DNA from: Streptomyces sp. WAC08241
Lineage (GTDB): Bacteria > Actinomycetota > Actinomycetes > Streptomycetales > Streptomycetaceae
DNA: 64,000 bases
Assembly (NCBI GenBank): GCA_007858575.1
Contig: CP042279.1
Location: forward strand, 2,480,001-2,544,000
Direction: 5' to 3'
The position numbers and the translations under genes were made by a program. Below, one piece after another: positions 31,166 through 40,500 of this stretch. The notes below the pieces were generated by a model. That model did no database searches and was not told the origin of the DNA. It was given only the letters and a program-made list of their open reading frames with translations. Numbering within the stretch: the first letter of the stretch is position 1; every line of letters begins with the position of its first letter.

Positions 31166-31401
31166 ATGTCCGCCCACTGCCAACTGACCGGCGCCGAGCC
31201 GGGATTCGGAAACGCGATCTCCCATTCGCACCGGCGCACCCCGCGCCGCTTCGACCCGAACATCCAGCGCAAGCGCTACTGGCTGCCCGGCGAGGGGCGC
31301 CACATCCGCCTGACCCTGAGCGCCAGGGCGATCAAGGCGGTGGACGTGATCGGCGTCGAGGCCGCCGTGGCCCGGATCCGGGCGCGGGAGGGAAGGTCTG
31401 A
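31166..31401 (+). CDS. rpmB: 50S ribosomal protein L28 paralogue
   Basis: [29 protein letters not shown]...[25 protein letters not shown] is L28. Only one cysteine, so zinc cannot be bound in the usual way. From ATG to the TGA that overlaps the next start there are 236 nt, one short of 78 codons plus stop. Adding a G at 31390-31392 gives REGKV-stop, so the break is almost certainly a lost base. Confidence 0.93.
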
Positions 31402-31706
31402 TGGCGAAGAAGAGCAAGATCGCGCGGAACGAGCACCGCAAGGAGGTCGTCGCGCGGTACGCCGCCCGGCGGGCCGAGCTCAAGGAGATCATCCGCCGTC
31501 CGTCCACCGCTCCGGCCGAGCGGGAGGCCGCGCGGGCCGAGCTGGGCCGGCAGCCGCGCGACGCCAGTGCCACCCGGGTGCGCAACCGCGACGGCGTCGA
31601 CGGACGCCCCCGCGGTCACCTGCGCAAGTTCGGCCTCTCCCGGGTGCGCGTCCGGCAACAGGCGCACGCGGGCTTCCTGCCCGGGGTGACCAAGTCGTCC
31701 TGGTAG
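31401..31706 (+). CDS. rpsN2: 30S ribosomal protein S14 (zinc-independent)
   Basis: 101 residues, [28 protein letters not shown], ending [28 protein letters not shown]. It is the long C-minus S14 without CxxC pairs. It overlaps the L28 stop and is followed by a strong terminator. Confidence 0.96.
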   Translation: MAKKSKIARNEHRKEVVARYAARRAELKEIIRRPSTAPAEREAARAELGRQPRDASATRVRNRDGVDGRPRGHLRKFGLSRVRVRQQAHAGFLPGVTKSSW

Positions 31707-31712
31707 ACGCCG

Positions 31713-31754
31713 GGGACGGTCCGGCCGCGCGGATCCACGCGGCCGGACCGTCCC
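31713..31754 (+). terminator. Strong terminator after rpsN2
   Basis: Perfect 17-bp arms (31713-31729 and 31738-31754, GGGACGGTCCGGCCGCG) around an 8-nt loop, 7 nt after the S14 stop. Confidence 0.88.
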
Positions 31755-31781
31755 GCTCGGACGCGGGGCGTGACTCCGAAT

Positions 31782-31802
31782 TGAAAATGGCAGCCATTTT
31801 CA
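31782..31802. promoter_or_regulatory. Extended Zur-like palindrome
   Basis: A perfect inverted repeat: arm TGAAAATGGC, one central A, arm GCCATTTTCA. It has TGAAAAT/ATTTTCA ends like a Zur box but a wider centre, and sits 108 bp ahead of rpmF. It separates a second zinc-responsive unit (rpmF-cobW) from the first. Confidence 0.7.
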
Positions 31803-31909
31803 TCTAGCCTCTCCTCGCACCTCTTCTCCCCGCATCCCTTCTCCCCCGCATCCCTTCTCCCCCCGCACCCCCCCCCCCGCATCCCTCACCCTCGTCCCAG
31901 GAGTCCACG

Positions 31910-32080
31910 ATGGCCGTTCCCAAGCGGAAGACGTCCCGCAGCAACACCCGCCACCGCCGTGCCCAGTGGAAGGCGGTGACGCCGCAGCTCGTGCCCGTCA
32001 CGGTCGACGGCACCGTCCACCACGTGCCCCAGCGCCTCGTGAAGGCGTACGAGCGCGGTCTCCTCCGCCCCGAGGGCTGA
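31910..32080 (+). CDS. rpmF: 50S ribosomal protein L32 paralogue (zinc-independent)
   Basis: 56 residues, [20 protein letters not shown]...[24 protein letters not shown]. Cysteine-free L32. An AGGAG site precedes ATG 31910. 4 nt before the CobW start, so translated together. Confidence 0.95.
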   Translation: MAVPKRKTSRSNTRHRRAQWKAVTPQLVPVTVDGTVHHVPQRLVKAYERGLLRPEG

Positions 32081-32084
32081 GCGC

Positions 32085-33265
32085 GTGACCTCGTACGACC
32101 GCCTGCCGGTCACCGTCCTGTCCGGCTTCCTCGGCGCGGGGAAGACCACCCTGCTCAACCACGTCCTGGGCAACCGCGAGGGCCTGCGCGTCGCGGTCGT
32201 CGTCAACGACATGAGCGAGGTCAACATCGACGCCGCACTCGTCCGCGGCGGGCGGCGCTCTCGCGCACCGAGGAGCGGCTGGTCGAGATGACCAACGGTG
32301 CATCTGCTGCACCCTGCGCGACGACCTCCTGGAGGAGGTCGACCGGCTCGCCCGCGAAGGGCGCTTCGACCACCTGCTCATCGAGTCCAGCGGCATCTCC
32401 GAGCCCCTGCCGGTCGCCGCCACCTTCTCCTTCCCCCGCGACGACGGCGCCACCCTCGGCGACCTCGCCCGCCTCGACACCATGGTCACCGTCGTCGACG
32501 CCGCGAACTTCCTGCGCGAGCTCGCGGGCGGCGACGAGCTGGCGGCGCGCGGCCTCGCCGCCCACGAGGACGACGAGCGCACGATCAGCGACCTGCTCGT
32601 CGACCAGGTCGAGTTCGCCGACGTCATCGTCCTCAACAAGCTCGACCTGGTGGGTCCGGAGGACGCCCGGCGGCTGCGGGCGGCGCTGACCCGGCTCAAT
32701 CCCGCCGCCCGCGTCGTGCCCGCCGTCCGCGGCCGCGTCGCCCTCGCCCACGTCCTGGGCACCGGCCTCTTCGACGTGGAGAAGGCGCAGCAGGCGCCGG
32801 GCTGGGTCAGGGAGCTGAACGGCGACCACGTCCCCGAGACGGAGGAGTACGGCATCTCCTCCGTCGTGTTCCGGTCCGCCACCGCCTTCCACCCCGGCAG
32901 GCTGTGGGCGTTCGTCACCCGGGACCTCGACAGCGGCGCCTTCGGGAACGTCCTGCGCTCCAAGGGATTCTTCCGGCTCGCCTCCCGCCCCCGCGTGACC
33001 GGGCTGTGGTCCCAGGCCGGCGCCGTCGCCCGCTTCGAGCCCTCCGGCACGGACGGCCCCGGCACCGCCCGGGGCCAGGAGCTGGTCTTCATCGGCACCG
33101 GGCTGGACGGGGAGGCGCTCCTCTCGGCGCTGGACGCCTGCCTGCTCGCCCCCGGCGAGAGCGTGCCGGCCGTGGACGAGTTCCCCGCCTGGGAGACGTA
33201 CGGAGCCGACGACGCCTGTGACGCGCACGACCACGGGCACGGGCCCTGCCGGGGCGGCGGCCTGA
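32085..33265 (+). CDS. CobW/ZigA-type G3E GTPase metal chaperone
   Basis: Start GTG 32085 ([29 protein letters not shown]). Walker [10 protein letters not shown], the metal motif [23 protein letters not shown] (switch), and LNKLDLV (guanine motif) are all present. The C-domain has [10 protein letters not shown] and ends in a His/Asp/Cys-rich stretch ([13 protein letters not shown]), fit for zinc. About 390 residues. Breaks near 32248 and 32298. The frame as given reads past a terminator hairpin to 33471; the expected stop is TGA 33263, one base out of frame. Likely delivers scarce zinc to essential enzymes; expressed with rpmF. Confidence 0.9.
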
Positions 33266-33272
33266 GGACTCC

Positions 33273-33311
33273 GGGCCGGACGGTGGTCGCAGCCACGGCA
33301 CCGTCCGGCCC
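33273..33311 (+). terminator. Terminator after the CobW gene
   Basis: Perfect 13-bp arms (33273-33285 and 33299-33311, GGGCCGGACGGTG) with a 13-nt loop. Its place argues that the gene stops just before it. Confidence 0.8.
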
Positions 33312-33544
33312 GGGCATTCCCCTTCCGCCCCCTTGCTTCGACGACCCGATCGCGCTGGGGAGCGTTCACGGGGGTCTCGTCGCGAACGGCCTCGGCGTCG
33401 GGGCGGTGACGCACCCGGGCGCGGCCCTCGCCGCCGGCACCCCGGCGCTCACGGTCCGGGGTCGCCCGTGAGCACCCTTGTGGGCCGCTTCCCGCGGGTG
33501 GAACGATGCGACGGCATCCGCCCGACCCGACCGGAAGGACCCTC

Positions 33545-34197
33545 GTGACCGACGAGCGGCAACGGCCCCCGCGGCAGTCGTGTTCGACGCGCTGGGAGCG
33601 GCGTACGAGAAGGCGTTCGCCGGCTCCGAGGCGCACCGGCGCTCGCTGGAGTGGTTGCTCGGACGGCTCGCGCCGGGCAGCCGGGTCCTCGACGTGGGCA
33701 GCGGCACGGGACGGCCCACCGCCGAGGCGCTCGCGGGCGCCGGTCACGAGGTGCTCGGCGTCGACGTCTCCCCGTCATGGTGGAGCTGGCCTCCCGTCAG
33801 GTGCCGTCCGTCTCCTTCCGGTGCGTCGACGTCCGCGAACTGCCCGTCGACGAGGGCTCGTTCGACGCGGTCTGCGTGTACTTCTCCCTGCTCCAGTTGG
33901 ACCGGAGCGAGCAGAGGGACGTCGTCCGGCGGCTGGCGCGGGCGCTGACGCCGGACGGTCATCTGGTCCTGGCGACCGTGCCGCTGGACGTGGAGGGCGT
34001 GGAGGCCGTCTTCATGGGGCAGCCCGTGCGCGTGACCAGCTTCGGCGCGCCGGACCTCGTCGCCGTGGCCGAGGAGGCGGGCCTCGACGTGCTGGAGCGC
34101 GAGGAGACGCTGTTCACCCCGGCCCACCCGGACGCCGGTCCGGAACCGCACGTGTTCTGCACTGCCGCCGGCGCCGGGCGGCACGGCGGACGCCTGA
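33545..34197 (+). CDS. SAM-dependent methyltransferase, class I
   Basis: About 215 residues from GTG 33545. VFDALGAAYEKAFAGSEAHRRSLEWLL leads to motif I VLDVGSGTGRPTAEALAGAGH, then VLGVDVSPVMVELA, FDAVCVYFSLLQLDR and LTPDGHLVLATVP. Substrate unknown. Breaks near 33575 and 33775. The end is uncertain because the frame as given runs through a 7-bp repeat; TGA 34195 is my best guess. Confidence 0.75.
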
Positions 34198-34198
34198 C

Positions 34199-34240
34199 GG
34201 GCGCCGGGCGCCGGGCGTCGGGCGTCGGGCGTCGGGCGTC
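34199..34240. repeat. 7-bp tandem repeat, six units
   Basis: GGGCGCC twice then GGGCGTC four times, in the narrow space between two convergent genes. Confidence 0.9.
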
Positions 34241-34243
34241 GGG

Positions 34244-34612
34244 TCAGCCGGTGCCTCTCACCACGAGGGACACCACGACCGTCGTCGCACCGGCCGCGCC
34301 CAGCGCGGCGGCGAGCAGCCGGCGGCGGAGGCGGTCGTAGCGGTCGCCGTACTCGCGGCGGAGTCCGTCCGCGCGGGCGGCGGCGTCCCGGAGCATGCGG
34401 CGGCGCACGGCGAGGTGTTCCCGCGCGAACTCGCGGGCGATCTCCGACCGCTCCCGGGGCCCCAGCCACGGGAACCGGTCGGCAAAGACGGCGCCGGCCT
34501 CCGTGGCCTCGGTCCTGACCCGGTGCGCCAGCAGGTACCCCTCCAGTCGGGCGATGCCCGCGGCCGCCTCCACCGCCGGGGCTCGTGCCTCCCCGGGGCC
34601 GTACGCGGTCAT
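34244..34612 (-). CDS. Hypothetical protein, C-terminal membrane anchor
   Basis: An intact 122-residue protein whose ATG 34612 overlaps the ctaD stop. The body is a charged helix ([48 protein letters not shown]) and it ends in one membrane helix ([18 protein letters not shown]). Family not recognised. Coupling to ctaD suggests a small oxidase-associated protein. Confidence 0.7.
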   Translation of the reverse strand: MTAYGPGEARAPAVEAAAGIARLEGYLLAHRVRTEATEAGAVFADRFPWLGPRERSEIAREFAREHLAVRRRMLRDAAARADGLRREYGDRYDRLRRRLLAAALGAAGATTVVVSLVVRGTG

Positions 34613-36332
34613 GCGTTCCGGCCGGCGTCGGGGCCCTCGTGGGTGGCGGCGCCGGAGTCGTCGAGCACGTCCCGCTTGTCCCCCTTGCCCTGGTCGAGGG
34701 CGGCGACCTCGGGGTAGTTGAGGTCGAAGGCGGGCGACTCGGAGCGGATGCGCGGGATGGTGACGAAGTTGTGCCGGGGCGGCGGGCAGGAGGTGGCCCA
34801 CTCCAGGAGCGGCCGAAGCCCCACGGGTCGTCGACGGTGACGCGGGGGCGGTCCTGGCCGTCTTCCAGACGTTGTAGAAGAACGGCAGGGTGGACGCCCC
34901 CAGCAGGAACGCGCCGATGGAGGACACCGTGTTCAGCGCCGTGAAGCCGTCGGCGTCCAGGTAGTCCGCGTAACGGCGTGGCATGCCTTCGGCGCCCAGC
35001 CAGTGCTGGACGAGGAAGGTGCCGTGGAAACCGGTGAAGAGGGTCCAGAAGTGGACCTTGCCCAGGCGCTCGTCGAGCATCCTGCCGGTCATCTTGGGCC
35101 ACCAGAAGTAGAACCCGGCGAACGTCGCGAAGACGACCGTGCCGAAGACGACGTAGTGGAAGTGGGCGACGACGAAGTAGCTGTCCGTGACGTGGAAGTC
35201 CATCGGCGGCGAGGCGAGGATGATGCCGGTCAGGCCGCCGAACAGGAAGGTGACGAGGAAGCCGATCGACCACAGCATGGGCGTCTCGAAGGAGAGCGAC
35301 CCCTTCCACATCGTGCCGATCCAGTTGAAGAACTTCACCCCGGTCGGGACGGCGATCAGGAAGGTCATGAAGGAGAAGAACGGCAGCAGGACCGCTCCGG
35401 TGGCGAACATGTGGTGCGCCCACACCGTCACCGACAGGCCGGCGATCGCGATCGTGGCGCCGATCAGACCCACGTAGCCGAAGATCGGCTTCCGGGAGAA
35501 GACCGGCAGGATCTCGGTGACGATGCCGAAGAACGGCAGCGCGATGATGTAGACCTCCGGGTGCCCGAAGAACCAGAAGAGGTGCTGCCACAGCAGCGCC
35601 CCGCCGTTGGCCGGGTCGTAGACGTGCGCCCCGAACTTCCGGTCCGCCTCCAGGGCGAACAGGGCGGCGGCGAGGACGGGGAACGCGAACAGCACCAGCA
35701 CCGACGTCAGCAGCACGTTCCAGGTGAAGATCGGCATCCGGAACATCGTCATGCCCGGTGCGCGCATGCAGATGACGGTGGTGATGAAGTTGACCGCGCC
35801 GAGGATCGTGCCGAAGCCGGCGAGCGCGAGGCCCATGATCCACATGTCGCCGCCGACGTACGGCGAGCGCTCCCCGCCGCTCAGGGGCGTGTAGGCGGTC
35901 CAGCCGAAGTCCGCCGTGCCCTGGGGGTGAAGATCCCCGCGAAGGCGATCAGGCCGCCGAAGAGGAACAGCCAGTACGACAGCATGTTCAGGCGGGGAAG
36001 GCGACGTCGGGCGAGCCGATCTGCAGGGGCATGATCGCGTTGGCGAAACCGGCGAACGTGGGGGTGGCGAACAGCAGCAGCATCACCGTCCCGTGCAGGG
36101 TGAACACCTGGTTGTACTGCTCGGGCGAGACGATCTGCAGGCCCGGCCGCGCCAGCTCCGCCCGGAGCACGAGCGCCAGCAGGCCTCCCAGCAGGAAGAA
36201 CACGAACGACGTGATGAGGTAGAGGTGCCCGATCTTCTTGTGGTCGGTCGTCGTCAGCCAGTCCACGACGACCCGCCCCGGGCTCTTTCCCCTCACGGGC
36301 GCGAGGGCGGGCGGCTCCGTGGCGACGGTCAT
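34609..36332 (-). CDS. ctaD: Cytochrome c oxidase subunit I (aa3 type)
   Basis: About 574 residues, the normal Streptomyces length. Haem/copper ligands are visible: [12 protein letters not shown] (low-spin haem His), FFGHPEVYI (CuB His with the cross-linked Tyr), WAHHMFATG (CuB His pair) and [10 protein letters not shown] (haem a and a3 His). Twelve membrane helices are expected. It transfers electrons to oxygen and pumps protons. It stands alone, without ctaC or ctaE, so it is probably an accessory second copy. Start ATG 36332 ([15 protein letters not shown]). Breaks near 35997, 35925, 34852 and 34815. Confidence 0.94.
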
Positions 36333-36592
36333 GGGAACTCCTGCGGAGGGCTCGGAGAAAAGCACGCGGGCAGGGCGACCGTAGACCAATTTTTCCGGCG
36401 AAACGAACAAATACGGGCACTCGCCGCGAAACGCTTCACTTCACGGGCCGTGACCTGCGCCGTCCCACCACCACGGACAGGAAGCACCTGTACGGCGGAC
36501 ACGGAGAACGGCTCGCCGCACGGTTTCCGTCGTGCGGTCCGGGGCACACGCGCGAAACGGGATGTCCCCCGTTCGGAGTAAGGAGACGGCTG

Positions 36593-36820
36593 ATGCTGAT
36601 GGCCCACCCCTTGGTGCTGGAGAACCTCGTCGCGCAGTACGGGACGCTGCGGGCCCTGTACGCCGAGAACGGTTCGGCCGAGGTGCGCCGACAGCTCGAG
36701 GACGTCACCTACACGCTGTGCGTGTCCACCGGCACCCGTGACATCGACGCCGCCCTGATCGCCTCCCGCCGTCAACTGGCCCGCGCGCGTTCCGAGATCG
36801 ACTTCGCACTCGTCGGCTGA
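36593..36820 (+). CDS. DUF5133 protein
   Basis: 75 residues, MLMAHPLVLENLVAQYGTLR, with LEDVTYTLCVSTGTRDIDAALIASRRQL, the DUF5133 signature, a Streptomyces-specific regulator-like small protein. An AAGGAG site lies ahead of ATG 36593. The 260 bp before it, back to ctaD, hold no other gene. Confidence 0.88.
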   Translation: MLMAHPLVLENLVAQYGTLRALYAENGSAEVRRQLEDVTYTLCVSTGTRDIDAALIASRRQLARARSEIDFALVG

Positions 36821-36856
36821 CCGCGGCGGTCGCACCGCACCGCGGACACCGTCCCC

Positions 36857-36899
36857 ACAGGGGCGGCCACCGGCCTCATGGACCGGCGGTCGCCCCTGT
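36857..36899. terminator. Terminator between DUF5133 and DUF3618 genes
   Basis: 17-bp arms (36857-36873 and 36883-36899, ACAGGGGCGG...) with two mismatches around a 9-nt loop, placed between two convergent genes. Confidence 0.7.
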
Positions 36900-36920
36900 C
36901 GGCGTGCGGTGACGCGGTGC

Positions 36921-37592
36921 TCAGTATCCCGCCCGTCCCGCGCCGCCGGAGGTGTGCTTCACGTCGTCGGCGGCTTCGCGGCCGACCCGGCGCAGTTCCT
37001 GGGCGGTCTCCCGGCCCGCGTCCCGCGCGTGCTCCTTGGTCGTCCCGACGGCCTCCTGGGCGGTGCTCTTCACCGACTCGACGGCGTCCGCGGCGGGTCC
37101 GCGCAGTTCCTCCCGGACCTCCTGCGCCGCGTCCACGGCCGTCCGCTTCACCGGCTCCAGCAGTTCGTCGGAGTGCTCCTTGAGCTGCTGCCCCAGGCGC
37201 TCCTCCGCCTCGGTGGTCGGCAGGAGGGCCGAGGCCAGCATGCCGGCTCCGAAGGCGATCAGACCGGCGGCCAGCGGGCTGCCCTGGGTCTGCCGACGCA
37301 CCCGCTCCGGAGCCTGCTGGACCGCTTCGCTCACGCTGTCGCCCGCCTCCCGCGCCGTGTCCGCGACGCTGCCGGCCGCACGGTTCAGACCCTCGGACGC
37401 CCCGTGCGCCGAGTCGTGTGCGCTGCCCATGACGCGCTCCTTCACTCCGCTCACCTGATGTCGTATCGAATCGGCCTTGCGACGGGCGACCCTGCCCGGG
37501 GCGATCCGGTCGGCCAGGCGGTCGACGTTGCGGGCCAGATGGGCCCGTCGTTCCTCCACGTCATTCCTCAGCTCGTCGGGTGTCGTGCCCAC
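36921..37592 (-). CDS. DUF3618 protein
   Basis: An intact 223-residue protein starting MGTTPDELRNDVEERRAHLARNVDRLADRIAP, the DUF3618 pattern. Long amphipathic helices with Ala/Glu/Arg heptads (ESVKSTAQEAVGTTKEHARDAGRE) and one short hydrophobic part (LAAGLIAFGAGMLASALLP). Probably a peripheral membrane protein in envelope stress. It overlaps the holin-like gene by 25 nt and is last of a three-gene operon. Confidence 0.85.
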   Translation of the reverse strand: MGTTPDELRNDVEERRAHLARNVDRLADRIAPGRVARRKADSIRHQVSGVKERVMGSAHDSAHGASEGLNRAAGSVADTAREAGDSVSEAVQQAPERVRRQTQGSPLAAGLIAFGAGMLASALLPTTEAEERLGQQLKEHSDELLEPVKRTAVDAAQEVREELRGPAADAVESVKSTAQEAVGTTKEHARDAGRETAQELRRVGREAADDVKHTSGGAGRAGY

Positions 37593-38002
37593 TTGGCGTC
37601 CTCCTTGAGGGTCTCCACGGTCTGTTCCGGCTTGAGGTTGACGGCGCGCAGGCGCTTGCGCCCGGCGGAGTAGAGCACACCGCCCGCGACCGCCCAGAGA
37701 GCGGTGACGATCAGGGCCGCCCAGGCCAGGTTCATCACGTTGCCCAGGGCGAAGACGACGGTCAGGCTGCCGAGCAGCGCCACCACGTGGGCCGCGTAGC
37801 CCGCTCCGCCGAGCATGCCGACCGCCTTGCCCGCCTTGACGGACTCCTGCTTGATCTCGGCCTTCGCCAGCTCTATCTCGTCCCGGACGAGGCGGGACAG
37901 GTCCTGCCCGATCTCGCTGACCAGGTCGCCGATCGACGGTTCGGGCGCCTCGCCCGGCGGCACGGCCGCCGAGGTGGGGCGCTCCTGGAAGGAGAGGGCC
38001 AT
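37568..38002 (-). CDS. Holin-X (phage-holin-superfamily) membrane protein
   Basis: An intact 144-residue protein. EPSIGDLVSEIGQDLSRLVRDEIELAKAEIKQE is the soluble N-terminal part of the actinobacterial holin-X family; two membrane helices follow (HVVALLGSLTVVFALGNVM and WAALIVTALWAVAGGVLY). Despite the name there is no phage context. It belongs to the common DUF3618 / holin-X / coil operon. Confidence 0.85.
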   Translation of the reverse strand: MALSFQERPTSAAVPPGEAPEPSIGDLVSEIGQDLSRLVRDEIELAKAEIKQESVKAGKAVGMLGGAGYAAHVVALLGSLTVVFALGNVMNLAWAALIVTALWAVAGGVLYSAGRKRLRAVNLKPEQTVETLKEDAKWARHPTS

Positions 38003-38004
38003 GG

Positions 38005-38757
38005 TCAGATCCCCCCGCCGGACGCGAGGGGCCGCCGTACGTCTGCCCGCCGCCCGCGGGCGGATGGTTCGGCGGGGCCGGCGTGACGTGCGGGGGCTGG
38101 GACTGGCCGTAGGTGTCGAGCGGGTCCTCGTACGTGCCCGGCGTGGCGCGCGGCAGGGGATCGGGAGCCGTGAGGGGCGCTGCTCCGTCCCGTACGTGCC
38201 GGCGCGCGGTTCCGGAGAGCGGCTCTCCCCGCCCGTGCCGCCCGCGCCGCCGGAGGACGCCGCGCCGATGCTCTTGCCCGCGCGGGCCACCACGAAGCCG
38301 GCCAGCGCCGCGCCGGCGAGGAAGACGCCCGGGCGCCGGCGGGCGAAGCCCTGTAGGTCGCTCACCAGGCCGTCGGGGCCGCGCTTCTCCATGTGGGAGG
38401 CCACCCGGTGGCCTCCGTCGGCGGCCCGGCGGGCCAGGTCGGCCACCGTGGAGTCCGGCTTGCCGTTCTCCCCAGTTCGCGCAGCTCCTGCGACAGGCGC
38501 CGTACGTTCTCCGCGAGGCGCTGGGTCTGGGTCTCGGCCTGGCCCTGCAACTGGGTGCGCAGTTCGCCCGCCAAGTCCTTGGCCTGGGCCGCGGCTTCGC
38601 CGACGACGTTGCCGGCCTGCTCCTTCGCCGTGCCGCCCACTTCCGCGGCCTTTCCGCCCACCAGCGAAGCGCCGTCTCCCGCCTTGTCCTGAGCGGTTCG
38701 CGCTACTTCCGCCGCCCTGCTCTCGTTCTGCCGGTTCGAGTCCTGGAAGTCACTCAA
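38005..38757 (-). CDS. Coil-rich hypothetical protein of the DUF3618 operon
   Basis: First gene of the operon. I take TTG 38757 (LSDFQDSNRQNESRAAEVAR), as a strong GGAGGAG lies 2-8 nt ahead of it and no better start is near. The first 110 residues are an Ala/Gln/Glu-rich amphipathic helix (AKEQAGNVVGEAAAQAKDLAGEL), then comes RRRPGVFLAGAALAGFVVAR, a single membrane helix, and a Pro/Gly/Tyr-rich tail. Breaks near 38470 and 38150 make the end approximate. No known function. Confidence 0.65.
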
Positions 38758-39038
38758 GGCTCCTCCTGGGTGCCGGAAGGGGTTCCGTCTGCTTGCTGAA
38801 TCCCCCACCTGCCCCCTTCCGGTCCGCTCATACGCCCGGACATCGAGGCGATGCCAGACTTCTCGCCATCCGGCTCACTCGCGCCCCGGTCAGGCGGGTT
38901 CACGCGGTGCCACCGCGTGACGCTTCCCGTCCGCCGTGATCGGCGGTGAACCGTGCCCCAGTGGGTACTCGCCCCCGGGGCACCCGTACGCGGTGGCCGC
39001 GAAGCCGTACGAACCGTGCCGAGGGAAGGAACGGAGCC

Positions 39039-39187
39039 ATGGAGCAGAGCACCCCGTCGCAGGCCGAGGGAGAACGGCCCGAGGACAGCGGCCCGGAGGG
39101 GCGGAGCACCGGGACGCCGAACCGGAGCGGACCACGCCGTCGCAGGCCGAAGGGGAGCGGGAGCCGGACGACGACGAGAGCGCATGA
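39039..39187 (+). CDS. Small acidic protein with a repeated TPSQAEGER
   Basis: ATG 39039 follows a GGAAGGAACGGAG ribosome site. The product, about 49 residues, reads MEQSTPSQAEGERPEDSGPEG and, after one lost base near 39105, ERTTPSQAEGEREPDDDESA. The nine-residue unit TPSQAEGER appears twice and is repeated in the DNA. 149 nt is one base short of whole codons. Probably disordered; no family known to me. Confidence 0.55.
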
Positions 39188-39217
39188 CGACGAGCGGGCG
39201 GCCGCCCGCGCACCCGC

Positions 39218-39922
39218 TCAGGAGGGCGGCGGCGCGTGCCGTCCGGCCCGTGATCCCGCGTACGCGGCGAGGCGCAGCGACCGGAGGCGGTCGACGGGGC
39301 GGAAGCCGGGCAGGAAGTGGAGGTAGGGGTCGAACGCGCCGCCGTCCGGAGGGGCGGGGGCGCCTCCCCGTGGAGGGTGAGCGGGCCAGGGGCCGCCAGG
39401 CCGCGCCCGCTCCCTCCGCCCCGAAGCAGAGCTGGAACACCAGGGCCGCCTGGCCGCGGCGGCTCCCACCGTCGTGGGGTCGGCGGGGATCCGCGGGGAC
39501 CCGGGCGCCGGGAACGCGGCTACCACGCCCCGCCGCCCGCCGACGACGTACGACAGGAGGCTGGAGTACGGGCCGGCCGTGGCGGACGTACGGGGAAGCG
39601 GTACGTGCCGGGTCCACCGGCCGCGGCCGCCGGTCGTGAGCAGCAGGTCCAAGGGGCGGTCCGGCCCGCCGGCGTCCTCCACCCGCAGCGCGAGGCCCAG
39701 CCCGTCCGGCAGCGGGTGCGGCAGCCCGGCGCCCCGGGACCAGCGGGCCGTCACCGCGTAGGAGCCGGGGCGTCGAGCCACGGCACGCCCCCGTGGTCCC
39801 GGCGGCCGGGCACGGCAAGGCGTCCCGCGAGGCCGTCCCACGGGGTGCAGGGCCGGCCGGTCCCCGCGCCGGTGGGCGGCGGCCCGTGCCGTGCGGAAGG
39901 CGATGCGGTCGAGGAGGTCCAT
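39218..39922 (-). CDS. Catalase-like / phosphodiesterase-annotated protein
   Basis: About 234 residues from ATG 39922 (MDLLDRIAFRTARAAAHRRGDRPALHP). Segments GSYAVTARWSRGAGLPHPLPDGLGLALRV, DLLLTTGG and HFLPGFRPVDRLRSLRLAAYAGSR resemble the small catalase-fold proteins common in Streptomyces. The haem ligands cannot be confirmed. Breaks near 39890, 39780, 39465 and 39380. Confidence 0.6.
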   Translation of the reverse strand: MDLLDRIAFRTARAAAHRRGDRPALHPVGRPRGTPCRARPPGPRGRAVARRPGSYAVTARWSRGAGLPHPLPDGLGLALRVEDAGGPDRPLDLLLTTGGRGRWTRHVPLPRTSATAGPYSSLLSYVVGGRRGVVAAFPAPGSPRIPADPTTVGAAAARRPWCSSSASGRRERARPGGPWPAHPPRGGAPAPPDGGAFDPYLHFLPGFRPVDRLRSLRLAAYAGSRAGRHAPPPS

Positions 39923-40016
39923 GGGGCTGTCCGTTCCTGGTGCCGAGGGCGGTGTCCCGGTGGGATCCGGTGTGCCCGTCGTCTGCCCCGGATCGTGCCG
40001 GTCGACCGGACAGGCC

Positions 40017-40416
40017 TCAGGCCTCCGGGCCCAGGCCTCCGGGCCCGGCTTCCAGTCCTCGGCGAGGAGGCCCAGCAGCACCTCGTCGAGGAACGTGCCC
40101 AGCACCCAGGCCGAGGAGCGCAGGACGCCCTCGCGGACGAGGCCGATGTGCGCGGACCGGCTGTGGGTGTCGATGCCCCACAGCGTGGCCGTGCCGATCA
40201 GCGTGCCGCCCTCCAGCTCCACCACGGAGAAGGGGACGTGCCCTCCGCCGTGCTGTCCGCGACGAGCCTCGGGTCCTTCGATCCGGGCGTGATCGGCCGC
40301 CACGGAGCGCCTTCGGCCCGCGAGGCGTTGACCACGTCGTCGTGGAGTTCCGTCCGCAGGACCGGGATGTCTTCCTCGTGCCGGGCCCTGAGCCCGACCT
40401 TGCCACCTCTGAGCAT
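40017..40416 (-). pseudogene. GNAT acetyltransferase lacking its acetyl-CoA loop
   Basis: ATG 40416 gives MLRGGKVGLRARHEEDIPVLRTELHDDVVNASRAEG, then GTLIGTATLWGIDTHSRSAHIGL, which is joined directly to VREGVLRSSAWVLGTFLDEVLLGLLAEDWKP. In related proteins about 48 residues lie between HIGL and VREGVLR, including the (R/Q)xxGxG loop and the helix that hold acetyl-CoA. They are absent here, so the product should not work as an acetyltransferase. One frameshift near 40240. The end is blurred by a 14-bp duplication (GGCCTCCGGGCCCA) at 40020-40047. Confidence 0.65.
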
Positions 40417-40500
40417 GCGGACTTCCTGTCCGACCGGGTTCGCGGACGGCAAACGAATAAGCGACCGCACCGGCACCGCGCCCGGCCGTGCGTCTCCCGC

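Noticed and set aside
37568..38002. Prophage remnant, because of a holin-like gene
   Set aside because: Holin-X is a common chromosomal actinobacterial family. No integrase, tail, capsid or lysin gene is near.
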